64,000 bases of DNA from Proteobacteria bacterium SG_bin5 (GTDB taxonomy: Bacteria > Pseudomonadota > Alphaproteobacteria > Sphingomonadales > Sphingomonadaceae): assembly GCA_002083475.1 (NCBI GenBank), contig LWDI01000070.1:25011-89010 (forward strand), read 5' to 3'. A model generated the notes under the pieces. It was not told where the DNA came from, did not search any database, and was given only the letters and a program-made list of their open reading frames with translations. The translations under genes were made by a program, and so were the position numbers. Of this stretch, positions 41,644 through 50,770 are shown piece after piece (position 1 is the stretch's first letter; each line of letters begins with the position of its first letter).

Positions 41644-44514
41644 ATGACCGATCTGCCCAAAACTTTCGACTCCGCCGAAATCGAAGCCCGCTGGTATGCC
41701 CATTGGGAGCAAAACGGCCTGTTCCGCCCGGAACGCCCCGGCGCCGAGCCCTGGACGATCGTCAACCCGCCGCCCAACGTCACCGGCAGCCTGCATATCG
41801 GCCACGCGCTCGACAATACGCTGCAAGACATTCTCGTCCGCCACGCGCGGCTGAAAGGCAAGGACGCGCTGTGGGTGGTCGGCACCGATCACGCCGGCAT
41901 CGCGACGCAGATGGTGGTCGAGCGTCAACTCGCCGAGCGCCAGGACAAGCGCACCAATTATTCGCGCGAACAATTCGTTCAGAAAGTGTGGCAGTGGAAA
42001 GCCGAAAGCGGCGGCGCGATCACGCGCCAGCTGCGCCGGCTCGGCTGCTCGATGGATTGGGCCAACGAGCGCTTCACGATGGACGAGGGCTTCAGCAAGG
42101 CGGTGCTGAAGGTGTTCGTCGATCTTTACGACCAGGGCCTGCTCTATCGCGACAAAAGGCTGGTGAATTGGGACCCGGGCCTCGGCACCGCGATCAGTGA
42201 CTTGGAGGTCGAGACGCGCGAGGTGAAGGGCGGCTTCTGGCATTTCCGCTACCCGCTCGCCGATGGGGTGACACTGCCCGACGGCACCGACCATCTCGTG
42301 GTCGCCACGACGCGCCCCGAGACGATGCTCGCCGATATGCTCGTCGCGGTGAATGCGGCCGATGAGCGCTATCAGACGGTGATCGGCGAGCATGTCATCC
42401 AGCCGCTCACTGGGCGGCGGCTGCGGATCGTGGCGGACGATCATGCCGACCCGACGCTCGGCTCGGGCGTGGTGAAGATCACGCCCGGCCATGATTTCAA
42501 CGATTTCGAGGTGGCCAAGCGTGCCGGGATCGAGCCGCGCGCCATGCTCAACATGTTCGACGCCAAGGCCGATGTGGTGCAAACCGCCGACGGGCTGGTG
42601 CCCGCCGAGTTCATCGGCCTCCACCGCTTCAAGAAGGACGGCACGCCCGGCGCGCGCGAACTCGTGGTCGAGCGGATGAAGGCGCTCGGCCTGTTGGTCG
42701 CGCATCTCGACAAGGAAGGCGCCGAGCACGACGCCGAACCGCGCACGATCCAGACGCCGTTCGGCGATCGATCGGGCGTGGTGATCGAGCCCTGGCTGAC
42801 CGACCAATGGTATGTCGACGCGGCGACGCTCGCCAAGCCGGCGATCGAGGCGGTGAAGGATGGGCGCATCAAGATCGTCCCCAAGAGCTGGGAGAAGACC
42901 TTCTTCAATTGGATGGAGAATATCCAGCCCTGGTGCGTGAGCCGGCAGCTTTGGTGGGGGCATCGGATTCCGGCGTGGTTCGCCGATGACGGGCGGGTGT
43001 TCGTCGCCGAAAACGCGGACGCGGCGCGGGCGTTGGCGGGCGACGGCGTGGCGCTGACGCAGGATGAAGACGTCCTCGACACCTGGTTCTCCTCCGCGCT
43101 CTGGCCCTTCGCGACCTTGGGGTGGCCCGATCGATCCTCCCCAAGCTTGCTTGGGGAGGGGGACCATGCGGAGCATGGTGGAGGGGCGGCGCCAGGCGCT
43201 ACCGTCGCGGCCCCTCCACCGCCTTCGGCGGTCCCCCTCCCCGAGCAAAGCTCGGGGAGGAATTTGAACGGCCGCTACCCGAACGACGTGCTCATCTCCG
43301 GCTTCGACATCCTGTTCTTCTGGGATGCGCGGATGATGATGCAGGGCCTCCATTTCATGGGCGACGTGCCGTTCCGCACGCTCTACCTCCATGGGCTGGT
43401 GCGCGCGGCGGACGGGCAGAAAATGTCCAAGTCCAAAGGCAATACCGTCGATCCGCTCGGGCTGATCGACAAATACGGCGCCGACGCGCTGCGCTTCTTC
43501 ATGGCGGCGATGGAGAGCCAGGGGCGCGACATCAAAATGGATGAGCGCCGGATCGAAGGTTATCGCAACTTCGCGACCAAGCTGTGGAACGCGGCGCGCT
43601 TCGCCCAGGCGAACGGCATCGGCGGCAGCAGCGGGGTGGCGCCGCCGGCGGCGCGCCTGGCGGTCAACCAATGGATCATCGGCGAGACGGTCGCGACGGT
43701 GCGCGCGGTGGACGCGGCGCTCGCCGATTATCGCTTCGACGGCGCGGCGAACGCGGTTTATCACTTCGTGTGGGACCAGTTTTGCGACTGGTATCTGGAA
43801 CTGATCAAGCCGGTGCTCCAGGGCGAGGAAGCCGGCGAGGATGCCGCCGAAACCCGCGCGGTGGCGGGTTGGGTGCTCGACCGAATTCTGGTGCTGCTCC
43901 ATCCCTTCATGCCGTTCATCACCGAAGAGCTGTGGTCGAAGCTGGCCGAGCGCGAGCATGAGCTGATCGTGGCACGGTGGCCCGAGGTAGAAGGTGTCGC
44001 GGTCGATCCGCGCGCCTCGCGCGATGTTGAACTCCTGATCAAGGTCATCACCGAAATCAGGTCTGCGCGCACCGAGCTAAACGTTCCGCCTTCGCTCAAG
44101 ACGGACGGGTATTTCCTTGTTTCAGAAGACTGGGTTGAAGAGTGGGTGTCGTTCAACACGACGGCGCTAAAGAGGCTCGCAAGGCTAGAAACCATTCACC
44201 GACCTGCCAACGGTTCGTTCGGACGGCCTAATCATCCCAAGGCGCCTGAGGGCGCCCGCTTGACGCTGACTTTCGCCGGGCTCGTGATCAACATTCCCCT
44301 GGAAGGCATCATCGACCTCGCCGCCGAACGCGCGCGGCTGAGCAAAGCGATCGCGGCCGCCGAGAGGGAACGCGACGCGCTCGCCGGGCGGCTGGGCAAC
44401 CCCAGCTTCGTCGAGCGCGCCAAGCCCGAGGCGGTGGAAAAGGCGCGCGCCGATCATGCCGAAAAGGCGGCCGAGGCCGAGCGCCTCTCGGCGGCGCTGG
44501 CGCGGTTGGGGTAG
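41644..44514 (+). CDS. valS: Valyl-tRNA synthetase with an in-frame repeat-derived insertion
   Basis: The 956-residue enzyme charges tRNA-Val. It has PPNVTGSLHIGHAL (HIGH at 51-54), the editing domain, DVLDTWFSSALWPFATLGWP, QKMSKSKGNTVDPLG (KMSKS at 593-597), an anticodon-binding domain and the C-terminal coiled coil. Between W494-P495 and Y545-P546 lie about 45 extra residues (from R497 to about G543), encoded by the palindromic repeat at 43136-43260. In E. coli ValRS only about a dozen residues lie there. The frame is kept, so a working enzyme with an added surface loop is likely. GGGGGAA precedes the ATG. Confidence 0.95.
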   Translation: MTDLPKTFDSAEIEARWYAHWEQNGLFRPERPGAEPWTIVNPPPNVTGSLHIGHALDNTLQDILVRHARLKGKDALWVVGTDHAGIATQMVVERQLAERQDKRTNYSREQFVQKVWQWKAESGGAITRQLRRLGCSMDWANERFTMDEGFSKAVLKVFVDLYDQGLLYRDKRLVNWDPGLGTAISDLEVETREVKGGFWHFRYPLADGVTLPDGTDHLVVATTRPETMLADMLVAVNAADERYQTVIGEHVIQPLTGRRLRIVADDHADPTLGSGVVKITPGHDFNDFEVAKRAGIEPRAMLNMFDAKADVVQTADGLVPAEFIGLHRFKKDGTPGARELVVERMKALGLLVAHLDKEGAEHDAEPRTIQTPFGDRSGVVIEPWLTDQWYVDAATLAKPAIEAVKDGRIKIVPKSWEKTFFNWMENIQPWCVSRQLWWGHRIPAWFADDGRVFVAENADAARALAGDGVALTQDEDVLDTWFSSALWPFATLGWPDRSSPSLLGEGDHAEHGGGAAPGATVAAPPPPSAVPLPEQSSGRNLNGRYPNDVLISGFDILFFWDARMMMQGLHFMGDVPFRTLYLHGLVRAADGQKMSKSKGNTVDPLGLIDKYGADALRFFMAAMESQGRDIKMDERRIEGYRNFATKLWNAARFAQANGIGGSSGVAPPAARLAVNQWIIGETVATVRAVDAALADYRFDGAANAVYHFVWDQFCDWYLELIKPVLQGEEAGEDAAETRAVAGWVLDRILVLLHPFMPFITEELWSKLAEREHELIVARWPEVEGVAVDPRASRDVELLIKVITEIRSARTELNVPPSLKTDGYFLVSEDWVEEWVSFNTTALKRLARLETIHRPANGSFGRPNHPKAPEGARLTLTFAGLVINIPLEGIIDLAAERARLSKAIAAAERERDALAGRLGNPSFVERAKPEAVEKARADHAEKAAEAERLSAALARLG
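43136..43260. repeat. Composite palindromic repeat inside valS coding sequence
   Basis: Left arm CCTCCCCAAGCTTGCTTGG... to GGTGGAGGGGC and right arm GCCCCTCCACC... to AGCTCGGGGAGG are inverted copies of one unit separated by about 20 bases. The same unit occurs in the non-coding gap at 1439-1571. Translated, it gives a low-complexity loop rich in Gly, Ala, Pro and Ser. It contains no stop codon in the valS frame. Confidence 0.9.
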
Positions 44515-44557
44515 GGGGCGGCCAGGTTAGCGCACCCAGCGCCACCTAAAGCCCGCC

Positions 44558-44650
44558 CGTCACCCCGGACTTGTTCCGGGGTCTAGTGCTGGTCCAGCGG
44601 ACGCCGTGCCTGGGGCCACAGCGGCTGCCGGACCAAGTCCGGCATGACGA
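44558..44650. repeat. CGTCACCCCGGACTTGTTCCGGGG-type inverted repeat
   Basis: The element opens CGTCACCCCGGACTTGTTCC and closes GGACCAAGTCCGGCATGACG, with a hairpin-rich middle. It lies between valS and the MATE gene and probably doubles as the valS terminator. Relatives occur at 37.8, 53.8, 55.3 and 55.5 kb. Confidence 0.7.
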
Positions 44651-44712
44651 ATGACGGTCCGCCGGCGGACGCGGCCAGTAGCGTGGCGGCGCGAAGCGTG
44701 ACAGGAAGCGCC

Positions 44713-46104
44713 ATGGCCAGCCGCCCCCAAAGTCACGACCTGACCCAAGGCCCGATCGCGCGCACCCTCGCGCTGTTCGCGCTGCCGACGCTCGCCACCA
44801 ATATCCTGCAGTCGTTGAACGGCTCGATCAACGCGATCTGGGTCGGGCGTTTCCTCGGCGAAAGCGCGCTCGCCGCCACCTCCAACGCCAACAACATCAT
44901 GTTCCTGCTGTTCGCCGCCGTCTTCGGCTTCGGCATGGCGGCGACGATCTTCATCGGCCAGAACATGGGGCGGCGTGATTTGGACGGCGCGCGGCGGGCG
45001 TTCGGCGCGGCGGTGGGGCTGGTGTTCGGGGTGGCGATCGCGGTCACCATCGCCGGCTGGGCGCTCGCGCCGGCGATCCTGGCGTTGCTCGCCACGCCGG
45101 GCGAGGCGATGCCGCTCGCGCTGATTTACCTGCGGATCATTTTCCTCGGCTTGCCGCCCGCGATGCTGATGGTGCTGATCACGATGGCGCTGCGCGGCAC
45201 CGGCGACGCGATGACGCCCCTGTGGTTCGGCGCGCTCGCCTCCGCGCTCGATGTGCTGCTCAACCCGCTGCTGATCCTGGGGGCGGGGCCGGTGCCCCGT
45301 TTGGGCATCGCCGGCTCGGCGCTGGCGACGCTGATCGCGACCGTGATCGCGCTCGCCGCGCTCATCGCCTATATCTATGCGCGCGATCTGCCGATCCGGT
45401 TGCGCCGCGCCGAGCTCGGCTATCTGTTGCCCGGGCCTCGGGCGGTCGGCGCGCTGGTGGCGAAGGGCGTGCCGATCGGCGCGCAGATGATCGTGATCGC
45501 GGTCGCCGGGCTCACCATGTTCGGGCTGGTCAATCGCGAGGGGGTGGATACCAGCGCGGCCTTCGGCGTCACGCTGCAGCTGTGGGCCTATGTGCAGATG
45601 CCGGCGATGGCGATCGGCGCGGCGGTGAGCGCGATGGCGGCGCAGAATATCGGCGCCGGCCGCTGGGACCGGGTGAGCGCGATCGCGCGCGCCGGCCTCG
45701 CGCAGAATTTCGCGATCACCGGCGCGATGGTGCTGGTGCTGCTCGCCTTCGACCGGGAGGTGATGGTGCTGTTCTTGGGCGGCGCGAGCCCGGCGCTGCC
45801 GATCGCGCGGCATATTCAGTTGCTCGCGACTTGGGGCTTCATTCTGTTCGGCGGCACGATGGTGTTCTTCGGCGTGGTGCGCGCGAACGGCGCGGTGCTG
45901 GGTCCGCTCGTGATCCTGCTCGTCGCGATGTTCCCGGTGCGGCTGGGCTTCGCGATCGCGCTGCGCCCGCTGCTGGGGGTGGACGCCTTGTGGTGGAGCT
46001 TTCCGGTCGGCTCGTTGGTGACGGTCGCGCTGGCGGGGCTGTTTTATGCCTATGGCCCCTGGCGGCGCGAGCGGATGACGATGGCGCCGGCGGTGGCGGG
46101 TTAA
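44713..46104 (+). CDS. MATE-family efflux transporter
   Basis: The 463-residue membrane protein has about 12 hydrophobic segments and MATE features: GPIARTLALFALPTLATNILQSLNGSINAIWVGRFLGESALAATS near the N-terminus and the matching second half KGVPIGAQMIVIAVAGLTMFGLVNREG and AISAMAAQNIGAGRWDRV. It exports drugs or metabolites in exchange for sodium or protons. ATG 44713 is chosen because ACAGGAA precedes it; an earlier in-frame ATG lies within the repeat. It meets the SIMPL gene convergently with a 4-base overlap. Confidence 0.9.
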   Translation: MASRPQSHDLTQGPIARTLALFALPTLATNILQSLNGSINAIWVGRFLGESALAATSNANNIMFLLFAAVFGFGMAATIFIGQNMGRRDLDGARRAFGAAVGLVFGVAIAVTIAGWALAPAILALLATPGEAMPLALIYLRIIFLGLPPAMLMVLITMALRGTGDAMTPLWFGALASALDVLLNPLLILGAGPVPRLGIAGSALATLIATVIALAALIAYIYARDLPIRLRRAELGYLLPGPRAVGALVAKGVPIGAQMIVIAVAGLTMFGLVNREGVDTSAAFGVTLQLWAYVQMPAMAIGAAVSAMAAQNIGAGRWDRVSAIARAGLAQNFAITGAMVLVLLAFDREVMVLFLGGASPALPIARHIQLLATWGFILFGGTMVFFGVVRANGAVLGPLVILLVAMFPVRLGFAIALRPLLGVDALWWSFPVGSLVTVALAGLFYAYGPWRRERMTMAPAVAG

Positions 46105-46880
46105 GGGAGCAGCGCGAAGCTGACGACGAGCCGCGCTTCGGTGCGGACCGGGCCGGGTGAGACGGCGATCGCGACCGGGGGCGGCGTGACGGCGGGTGCG
46201 GCCATGTAATATCTCCGAGCGACTAGTTCATCCACCGCTAGCCCGTCGCGGGCTTCGGGATCGGAAACCGCGCGGATCGGCCCCAGCCGCGCCTTGCCCG
46301 CCTCCGCGATGAGTTGTGCGCGCGCTCGCGCATCGTCCATCGCGGCGGCGGTCGCGCGGCGCATCGCCGCCATCGGGTCGCGCAGCGCGAACTCGCTGAT
46401 CCGCACCCCGGTCGCGCCGAGCCGCCCGGCAAGCCCGACCATCGTTCCCGCGTCCGCCACCCGCGTCGTGCGCACTTCTCCCTCCACGCTGGTGCGATAG
46501 CCCGTCACCCGGCAAGGGCCTTTGGTATCGTTGCCATCGAGAGAGTCAGCGACGGTGCTCATCGAAACGTCATCATCGTCACCGCAATCGCCGGTCTGTA
46601 TCTCCTTCAGGCGCACCGTCTCGGTCCGCAGATCGAGCGCCGGGTCGATCGATCGCAGCCCCGCGACCAGCGCCTGTTGCCGCGCCGCGAGTTGGCGGTT
46701 CGCGTCATCGGGCGTCGGCCCTTCGCCCCGCAGCGACAGGTCGAGGATCGCCAGGTCCGGCGCGGTTTCGACCGTGCCGACGCCACTCACCCGGATTTCG
46801 GGCGGCGGCGCGGGCGGCGTGGATTGCGCGACGAGGGGCGTCGGCACCGCCATCATCATGATGCAAAACCGCCCGACCAT
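46101..46880 (-). CDS. SIMPL (DUF541)-domain periplasmic protein
   Basis: The 259-residue product has a signal peptide (MVGRFCIMMMAVPTPLVAQS) followed by IRVSGVGTVETAPDLAILDLSLRGEGPTPDDANRQLAARQQALVAGL, the hallmark N-terminal stretch of SIMPL proteins, and RATAAAMDDARARAQLIAEAGKARLGPI at the C-terminal end. An acidic insert (TGDCGDDDDVSM) with cysteines lies in the middle. Family members such as BP26 and YggE are periplasmic and linked to oxidative stress, without a clear reaction. It diverges from hemB. Confidence 0.88.
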   Translation of the reverse strand: MVGRFCIMMMAVPTPLVAQSTPPAPPPEIRVSGVGTVETAPDLAILDLSLRGEGPTPDDANRQLAARQQALVAGLRSIDPALDLRTETVRLKEIQTGDCGDDDDVSMSTVADSLDGNDTKGPCRVTGYRTSVEGEVRTTRVADAGTMVGLAGRLGATGVRISEFALRDPMAAMRRATAAAMDDARARAQLIAEAGKARLGPIRAVSDPEARDGLAVDELVARRYYMAAPAVTPPPVAIAVSPGPVRTEARLVVSFALLP

Positions 46881-46978
46881 CGCCCGTCTCCCGCCCAGCA
46901 AGGGAGCCCAGCTTAACCCGCTCGTCGCGGCGCGCAACAAGCTTGCGCCCGCCCGCGCCCCGGCGCACAACCTGCGCC

Positions 46979-47959
46979 ATGCGCTATCCCGCCCTCCGCC
47001 TCCGCCGCACCCGCGTCGCCCCCTGGAGCCGCCGGCTCCATGCCGAAACCACGCTCACCACCGCCGATCTCATCTGGCCGCTGTTCATCACCGCCGGCCA
47101 GGAAGAAGAGCCGATCGCAAGCCTTCCCGGCGTCTCGCGCTGGCCCGTCAGCGGCATCGTCGCGCGCGCGAAGGAAGCCGCCGCGCTCGGCATCCCCTGC
47201 GTCGCGCTCTTCCCCAACACCCCCGCCGACAAGCGCAGCGACGGCGGCGAGGAGGCGCTCAACCCCGACAACCTCATGTGCCAGGCGATCCGCGCGCTGA
47301 AGGACGCGGTGCCCGAGATCGGCGTGCTCACCGATGTCGCGCTCGATCCCTATACCAGCCACGGCCATGACGGGTTGATCGACGAGGGCGGCTATGTCCG
47401 CAACGACGCGACCGCCGATGTGCTGGTGCAGCAGGCGCTCAACCAGGCGGCGGCGGGCGCGGACGTTATCGCCCCGAGCGACATGATGGACGGGCGCATC
47501 GGCCTGATCCGCGAGGCGCTGGAGGAAGAGGGGCATGTCAACGTCCAGATCATGGCCTATGCCGCCAAGTACGCGAGCGGCTTTTACGGGCCGTTTCGCG
47601 ACGCGGTCGGCAGTCGTGGGCGGCTGAAGGGCGACAAGAAAACTTATCAGATGGATCCCGCCAATGCCGAGGAGGCGTTGCGCGAAGTCGCGCTCGATTT
47701 GGACGAGGGCGCCGACAGCGTGATGGTCAAGCCCGGCCTGCCTTATCTCGACATCATCTGCCGGGTGAAGGCGGCGTTCGAAGTGCCGGTGTTCGCGTAT
47801 CAAGTCTCGGGCGAATATGCGATGATCGAGGCGGCGGTCGCGGCCGGCGCCGCCGAGCGCGACGCGTTGGTGCTGGAAACTTTGCTCGCCTTCAAGCGCG
47901 CCGGCTGTTCGGGCGTGCTGAGCTATCACGCGCTGCACGCGGCGCGGCTGCTGGGGTGA
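46979..47959 (+). CDS. hemB: Delta-aminolevulinic acid dehydratase (porphobilinogen synthase)
   Basis: The 326-residue enzyme joins two 5-aminolevulinate molecules into porphobilinogen for haem synthesis. Active-site lysines are in MAYAAKYASGFYGPFRDA and SVMVKPGLPYLDI. The metal-binding region reads LTDVALDPYTSHGHDGLIDEGG, lacking the cysteine triplet, so this is a magnesium-type enzyme as in other alphaproteobacteria. I use ATG 46979, which begins the RYPALRLRRTR leader typical of the family. The next gene starts inside its stop codon. Confidence 0.96.
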   Translation: MRYPALRLRRTRVAPWSRRLHAETTLTTADLIWPLFITAGQEEEPIASLPGVSRWPVSGIVARAKEAAALGIPCVALFPNTPADKRSDGGEEALNPDNLMCQAIRALKDAVPEIGVLTDVALDPYTSHGHDGLIDEGGYVRNDATADVLVQQALNQAAAGADVIAPSDMMDGRIGLIREALEEEGHVNVQIMAYAAKYASGFYGPFRDAVGSRGRLKGDKKTYQMDPANAEEALREVALDLDEGADSVMVKPGLPYLDIICRVKAAFEVPVFAYQVSGEYAMIEAAVAAGAAERDALVLETLLAFKRAGCSGVLSYHALHAARLLG

Positions 47960-48504
47960 CCGCGCGCGGCGCGGCCGTGATCGAAACCGCGCGCCTCATC
48001 TTGCGCGTGCCAGAGGCGGCGGATCGCGCCGCGCTCCACGCGATGTGGGCCGATCCGCGCGTGATGGCCGATCTCGGCCCGGTGAAGGACGCAGCCCAAA
48101 GCGACGCGGCGCTCGCCCGGCATGAGGGGTATCGGCGCGAGGGGCTGGGCTTTTGGGTGGTCGAGCGGCGCGATATGGGCGGCGTGATCGGCTTTTGCGG
48201 TCTGAAGCGCGCGGACGATTACGTGCCCTTTCCCGGCGCGGTCGAGATCGGCTGGATGTTCGCCGAGGCGCATTGGGGTCGCGGCTATGCGCGCGAGGCG
48301 GCTGCGGCGAGCCTCGATTGGGCATGGACGCGCGTCGGCGCCGCGCGCGTGATCGCTATCACGGCGGCGGTGAACGCCAAAAGCCGCGCGCTGATGGCGC
48401 GGCTCGGCCTCCACTATGTCGAGAGCGGCGATTTCGACCATCCGCTGTTCGCGCCCGGCGACCGATTGCGCGCGAGCGTGACTTACGCGATCGATCGGCC
48501 ATGA
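47956..48504 (+). CDS. GNAT N-acetyltransferase (RimJ/RimL type) 1
   Basis: The 182-residue protein starts at GTG 47956, overlapping the hemB stop (GTGA). It opens with VIETARLILRVPEAADRAALHAMW and carries the acetyl-CoA site AHWGRGYAREAAAASLDWAW, typical of the RimJ/RimL-like GNAT group, which acetylate N-termini, small molecules or antibiotics. It is followed by a paralog overlapping it by 4 bases. Substrate is unknown. Confidence 0.88.
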   Translation: MTARGAAVIETARLILRVPEAADRAALHAMWADPRVMADLGPVKDAAQSDAALARHEGYRREGLGFWVVERRDMGGVIGFCGLKRADDYVPFPGAVEIGWMFAEAHWGRGYAREAAAASLDWAWTRVGAARVIAITAAVNAKSRALMARLGLHYVESGDFDHPLFAPGDRLRASVTYAIDRP

Positions 48505-49031
48505 TCGAAACCGCGCGCCTGATCGTCCGCCCCTGGCGCGACGCCGACCGCGCTCCCTTCGCCGCGATGGGGCGGGATGCCGCCGTGATGCGCTTCATCG
48601 GCCCGCCGCAAAGCCGCGCCGAGGCCGACGCCGCGATCGACCGGATGATCGCCATGCAAGCGGCGCACGGCCATTGCTTCTGGGCGGTCGAGCGGCGCGC
48701 GGATGGCGCGTTGCTGGGCTTTTGCGGGATCAAGCCGGGGCGCTGGCCGATCGAAGGGCTGCCCGAGATCGGCTGGCGGCTCGGCAGCGCGCACTGGGGG
48801 CAAGGCTATGCGCGCGAGGCGGCGCAGGCGTGTCTCGACTGGGCCTGGGCGACGCGCGACTGGCCTTATGTCTATGCGATCACCGTCCCCGCCAATAGCG
48901 CGAGCTGGGGGCTGATGCGGCGGCTGGGGATGGCGCGGCTCGCCGATGGCGATTTCGAGCATCCCGAGGTGCCCGAGGGCAGCCCGCTCAAAAGCCATGT
49001 CACTTATCGGATCGCGCGGCCGGTGGCTTAG
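48501..49031 (+). CDS. GNAT N-acetyltransferase (RimJ/RimL type) 2
   Basis: This 176-residue protein is a tandem relative of the preceding gene: MIETARLIVRPWRDADRAPFAAMG, FWAVERRADGALLGFCGIKPG and AHWGQGYAREAAQACLDWAW align closely with it. It begins at an ATG overlapping the previous stop. Divergence outside the motifs suggests an old duplication with separate substrates. It ends the hemB transcript, with a decayed repeat following. Confidence 0.9.
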   Translation: MIETARLIVRPWRDADRAPFAAMGRDAAVMRFIGPPQSRAEADAAIDRMIAMQAAHGHCFWAVERRADGALLGFCGIKPGRWPIEGLPEIGWRLGSAHWGQGYAREAAQACLDWAWATRDWPYVYAITVPANSASWGLMRRLGMARLADGDFEHPEVPEGSPLKSHVTYRIARPVA

Positions 49032-49061
49032 ATGCCGGCCAAGGCGTCGCGCACCGACTCC

Positions 49062-49150
49062 GAACCGTCCGCCCTGCGCTCTGAGGAGCCCGGTTTTGCC
49101 CTGCAACCGTCGAAAAGAGGGACGGCGCCGCGACAAGCTCGGCACGAACG
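49062..49150. repeat. Decayed CGAACCGTCCGCCCTG..CGACAAGCTCGGCACGAACG repeat
   Basis: The ends resemble the element at 41469-41553, but the middle has diverged and internal symmetry is weak. It lies between the second GNAT gene and the small lipoprotein gene, both converging on it. Confidence 0.55.
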
Positions 49151-49184
49151 TAAGGGGCGGGATGCTGGCCGAACCCGGCGGCGT

Positions 49185-49670
49185 TCACCCGGTCGGCAAT
49201 TGCGCGGCGAGCGCGGTCGTGCGCTCGACCTGATCCTTGAGTTGCGCGCGCGCCTCGGCATAGGCCGCGTCGAGCGCGGGATAGGCCGGGGCGTTGGTGG
49301 CGGCGCGTTCGATCGTGAGCAGTTCGAGGTCGCTCGTCCGCGCCGAACTTTCCGCGCGCAGCACGTCGAGATCGGCGAGCGCGGCTTGCGCGTCGAGCCA
49401 CGCCTCGCTTCCCGCCGGCCCGCTCTTGGCGCGCGCGACGAGCGCGGCGGCGCGCTCGAGATAGGACGCGAAGCTCGCCGCGCTGCGCGCGAGCGCGGCG
49501 CGCGCCTCGGCGATCTGGGCGTCGAGCGCGGGGTCGGGCGCGGCGACGGGGGCGGGGCGCACTGGCTCCGCATCGTCGCGCGTTTCGATCGCGCGCGGCA
49601 GCAGCGAGGGATAGTCGCGCCGCCCCGCGCAGCCGGCGAGCAGCAGCAGCAAGAAGAGCGCGCGGATCAT
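49185..49670 (-). CDS. Small alpha-helical lipoprotein
   Basis: The 161-residue product starts MIRALFLLLLLAGCAG with a lipobox (LLAGC), so it should be lipid-anchored after cleavage before the cysteine. The mature part is helical and rich in Ala, Glu and Arg, with evenly spaced leucines that suggest a coiled coil. I do not recognise a family. The frame stays open upstream, but the lipoprotein signal fixes ATG 49670 as the start. It lies alone next to tRNA-Arg. Confidence 0.75.
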   Translation of the reverse strand: MIRALFLLLLLAGCAGRRDYPSLLPRAIETRDDAEPVRPAPVAAPDPALDAQIAEARAALARSAASFASYLERAAALVARAKSGPAGSEAWLDAQAALADLDVLRAESSARTSDLELLTIERAATNAPAYPALDAAYAEARAQLKDQVERTTALAAQLPTG

Positions 49671-49792
49671 GGGTGCCGGATTAGGCCGGGCGCGACGGCG
49701 ACGCAAGGCGCGGCCGCTCGGGTCGCGCCCATGGGAGGCAACGCAAAGGGCTTGCGCCCGCCCGATTCGCCCCCTATAGGCACGCCTCCCAC

Positions 49793-49869
49793 GCGCCCGT
49801 AGCTCAGCTGGATAGAGCATCAGACTACGAATCTGAGGGTCGGACGTTCGAATCGTTCCGGGCGCGCCA
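49793..49869 (+). tRNA. tRNA-Arg (ACG anticodon)
   Basis: It starts GCGCCCGTAGCTCAGCTGG, has anticodon arm CAGACTACGAATCTG (anticodon ACG, read as ICG after editing), T-arm and ends CGGGCGCGCCA with encoded CCA. The acceptor stem GCGCCCG pairs with CGGGCGC. No integrase or att-like duplication is visible beside it. Confidence 0.95.
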
Positions 49870-49928
49870 AACTTTCCTGTTAATAACAGTGACTTAGGAC
49901 GAGACGGCTCAGGCCGGATCGGCTCTAG

Positions 49929-49956
49929 AACCCCGATTTTCGTTTAAGACGGGGTT
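49929..49956. terminator. AACCCCG/CGGGGTT hairpin
   Basis: AACCCCG (49929-49935) pairs with CGGGGTT (49950-49956) around a 14-base AT-rich loop. It lies after tRNA-Arg and about 130 bases beyond the DedA-like stop on the other strand, so it may end either transcript. Confidence 0.4.
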
Positions 49957-50089
49957 GAGCCAGCCCAATGCACCGGACCACGCCACGGCGCGCCGGCCTT
50001 TGCCGGGACGCTATGCCAGAGCGCGACCGATTCGCCTCGTCCGTGCAGTGCGATCACCCTCCAGTCGCGCCCATGGTCGCTCGCGCGGA

Positions 50090-50770
50090 TCAATCTCGAT
50101 AGCGTCGCCGAGCGGTGACGACGCGGCCGGCCCACCAACCCAACGCCAATATCGCGGTCGAGGCGAACGCCGCGGCGGTGACGTCGATCGCCAGCAACGC
50201 GCCAATGCACGAATAGGCGAACGCGACCAACAGATTGGCCGCGCTCGTCGCCAGCATGAAGCTTGCGAAGCGCATCCGCGCCGCGCCCGCCGCGATGATG
50301 CTGGCTTCGGCGGCGACCGGCACGGCCCTTGCCAGAACCAGCGTCAGCGCACCCCTCCGCGCGAATACCGCCGACAGGCGCGCGACGCTTTCCTCGCGTC
50401 CGACCGCCGCGACCAGGGCGCCACCGGGCCAACGACCGATCGCATATCCCACGAGGCAGCCGAGGGTCAGCCCCACCCAGATCGAGATCGCGCCCACCAA
50501 CCAGCCGAGCAACAGGCCAGCCGCGACGCCAAGGGCGCTGGAGGGTATCGGAAGCACCACGTCCGATGCGAGCAACAGGGCGATGATCGTCGCGACGAGT
50601 GCCGGCTCCTCGCTCGCCCGGCGCAGCCACCCGAGAACCAGCGTCTCGAGCGCGGGGCCGAACAGCACATAGGGGATGATGACGGCGCCGAGCAGGAGGG
50701 AGACCGGCCCCAGCCAAGCCAAAACGAACCGCCGTTTCGCCAGGCCGAACGCAGATGACGACCGTGCCAT
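50090..50770 (-). CDS. DedA/VTT-domain membrane protein
   Basis: The 226-residue membrane protein has five or six hydrophobic segments and the SNARE-associated/VTT pattern: LPIPSSALGVAAGLLLGWLVGA followed by VGYAIGRWPGGA, and later FARRGALTLVLARAVPVAAEASIIAAGAARM, where DedA proteins carry the conserved arginine and Pro-rich motif. Family members move or flip lipids and affect membrane potential and drug resistance. I use ATG 50770, where the hydrophilic leader begins. It appears to be a single-gene unit. Confidence 0.8.
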   Translation of the reverse strand: MARSSSAFGLAKRRFVLAWLGPVSLLLGAVIIPYVLFGPALETLVLGWLRRASEEPALVATIIALLLASDVVLPIPSSALGVAAGLLLGWLVGAISIWVGLTLGCLVGYAIGRWPGGALVAAVGREESVARLSAVFARRGALTLVLARAVPVAAEASIIAAGAARMRFASFMLATSAANLLVAFAYSCIGALLAIDVTAAAFASTAILALGWWAGRVVTARRRYRD

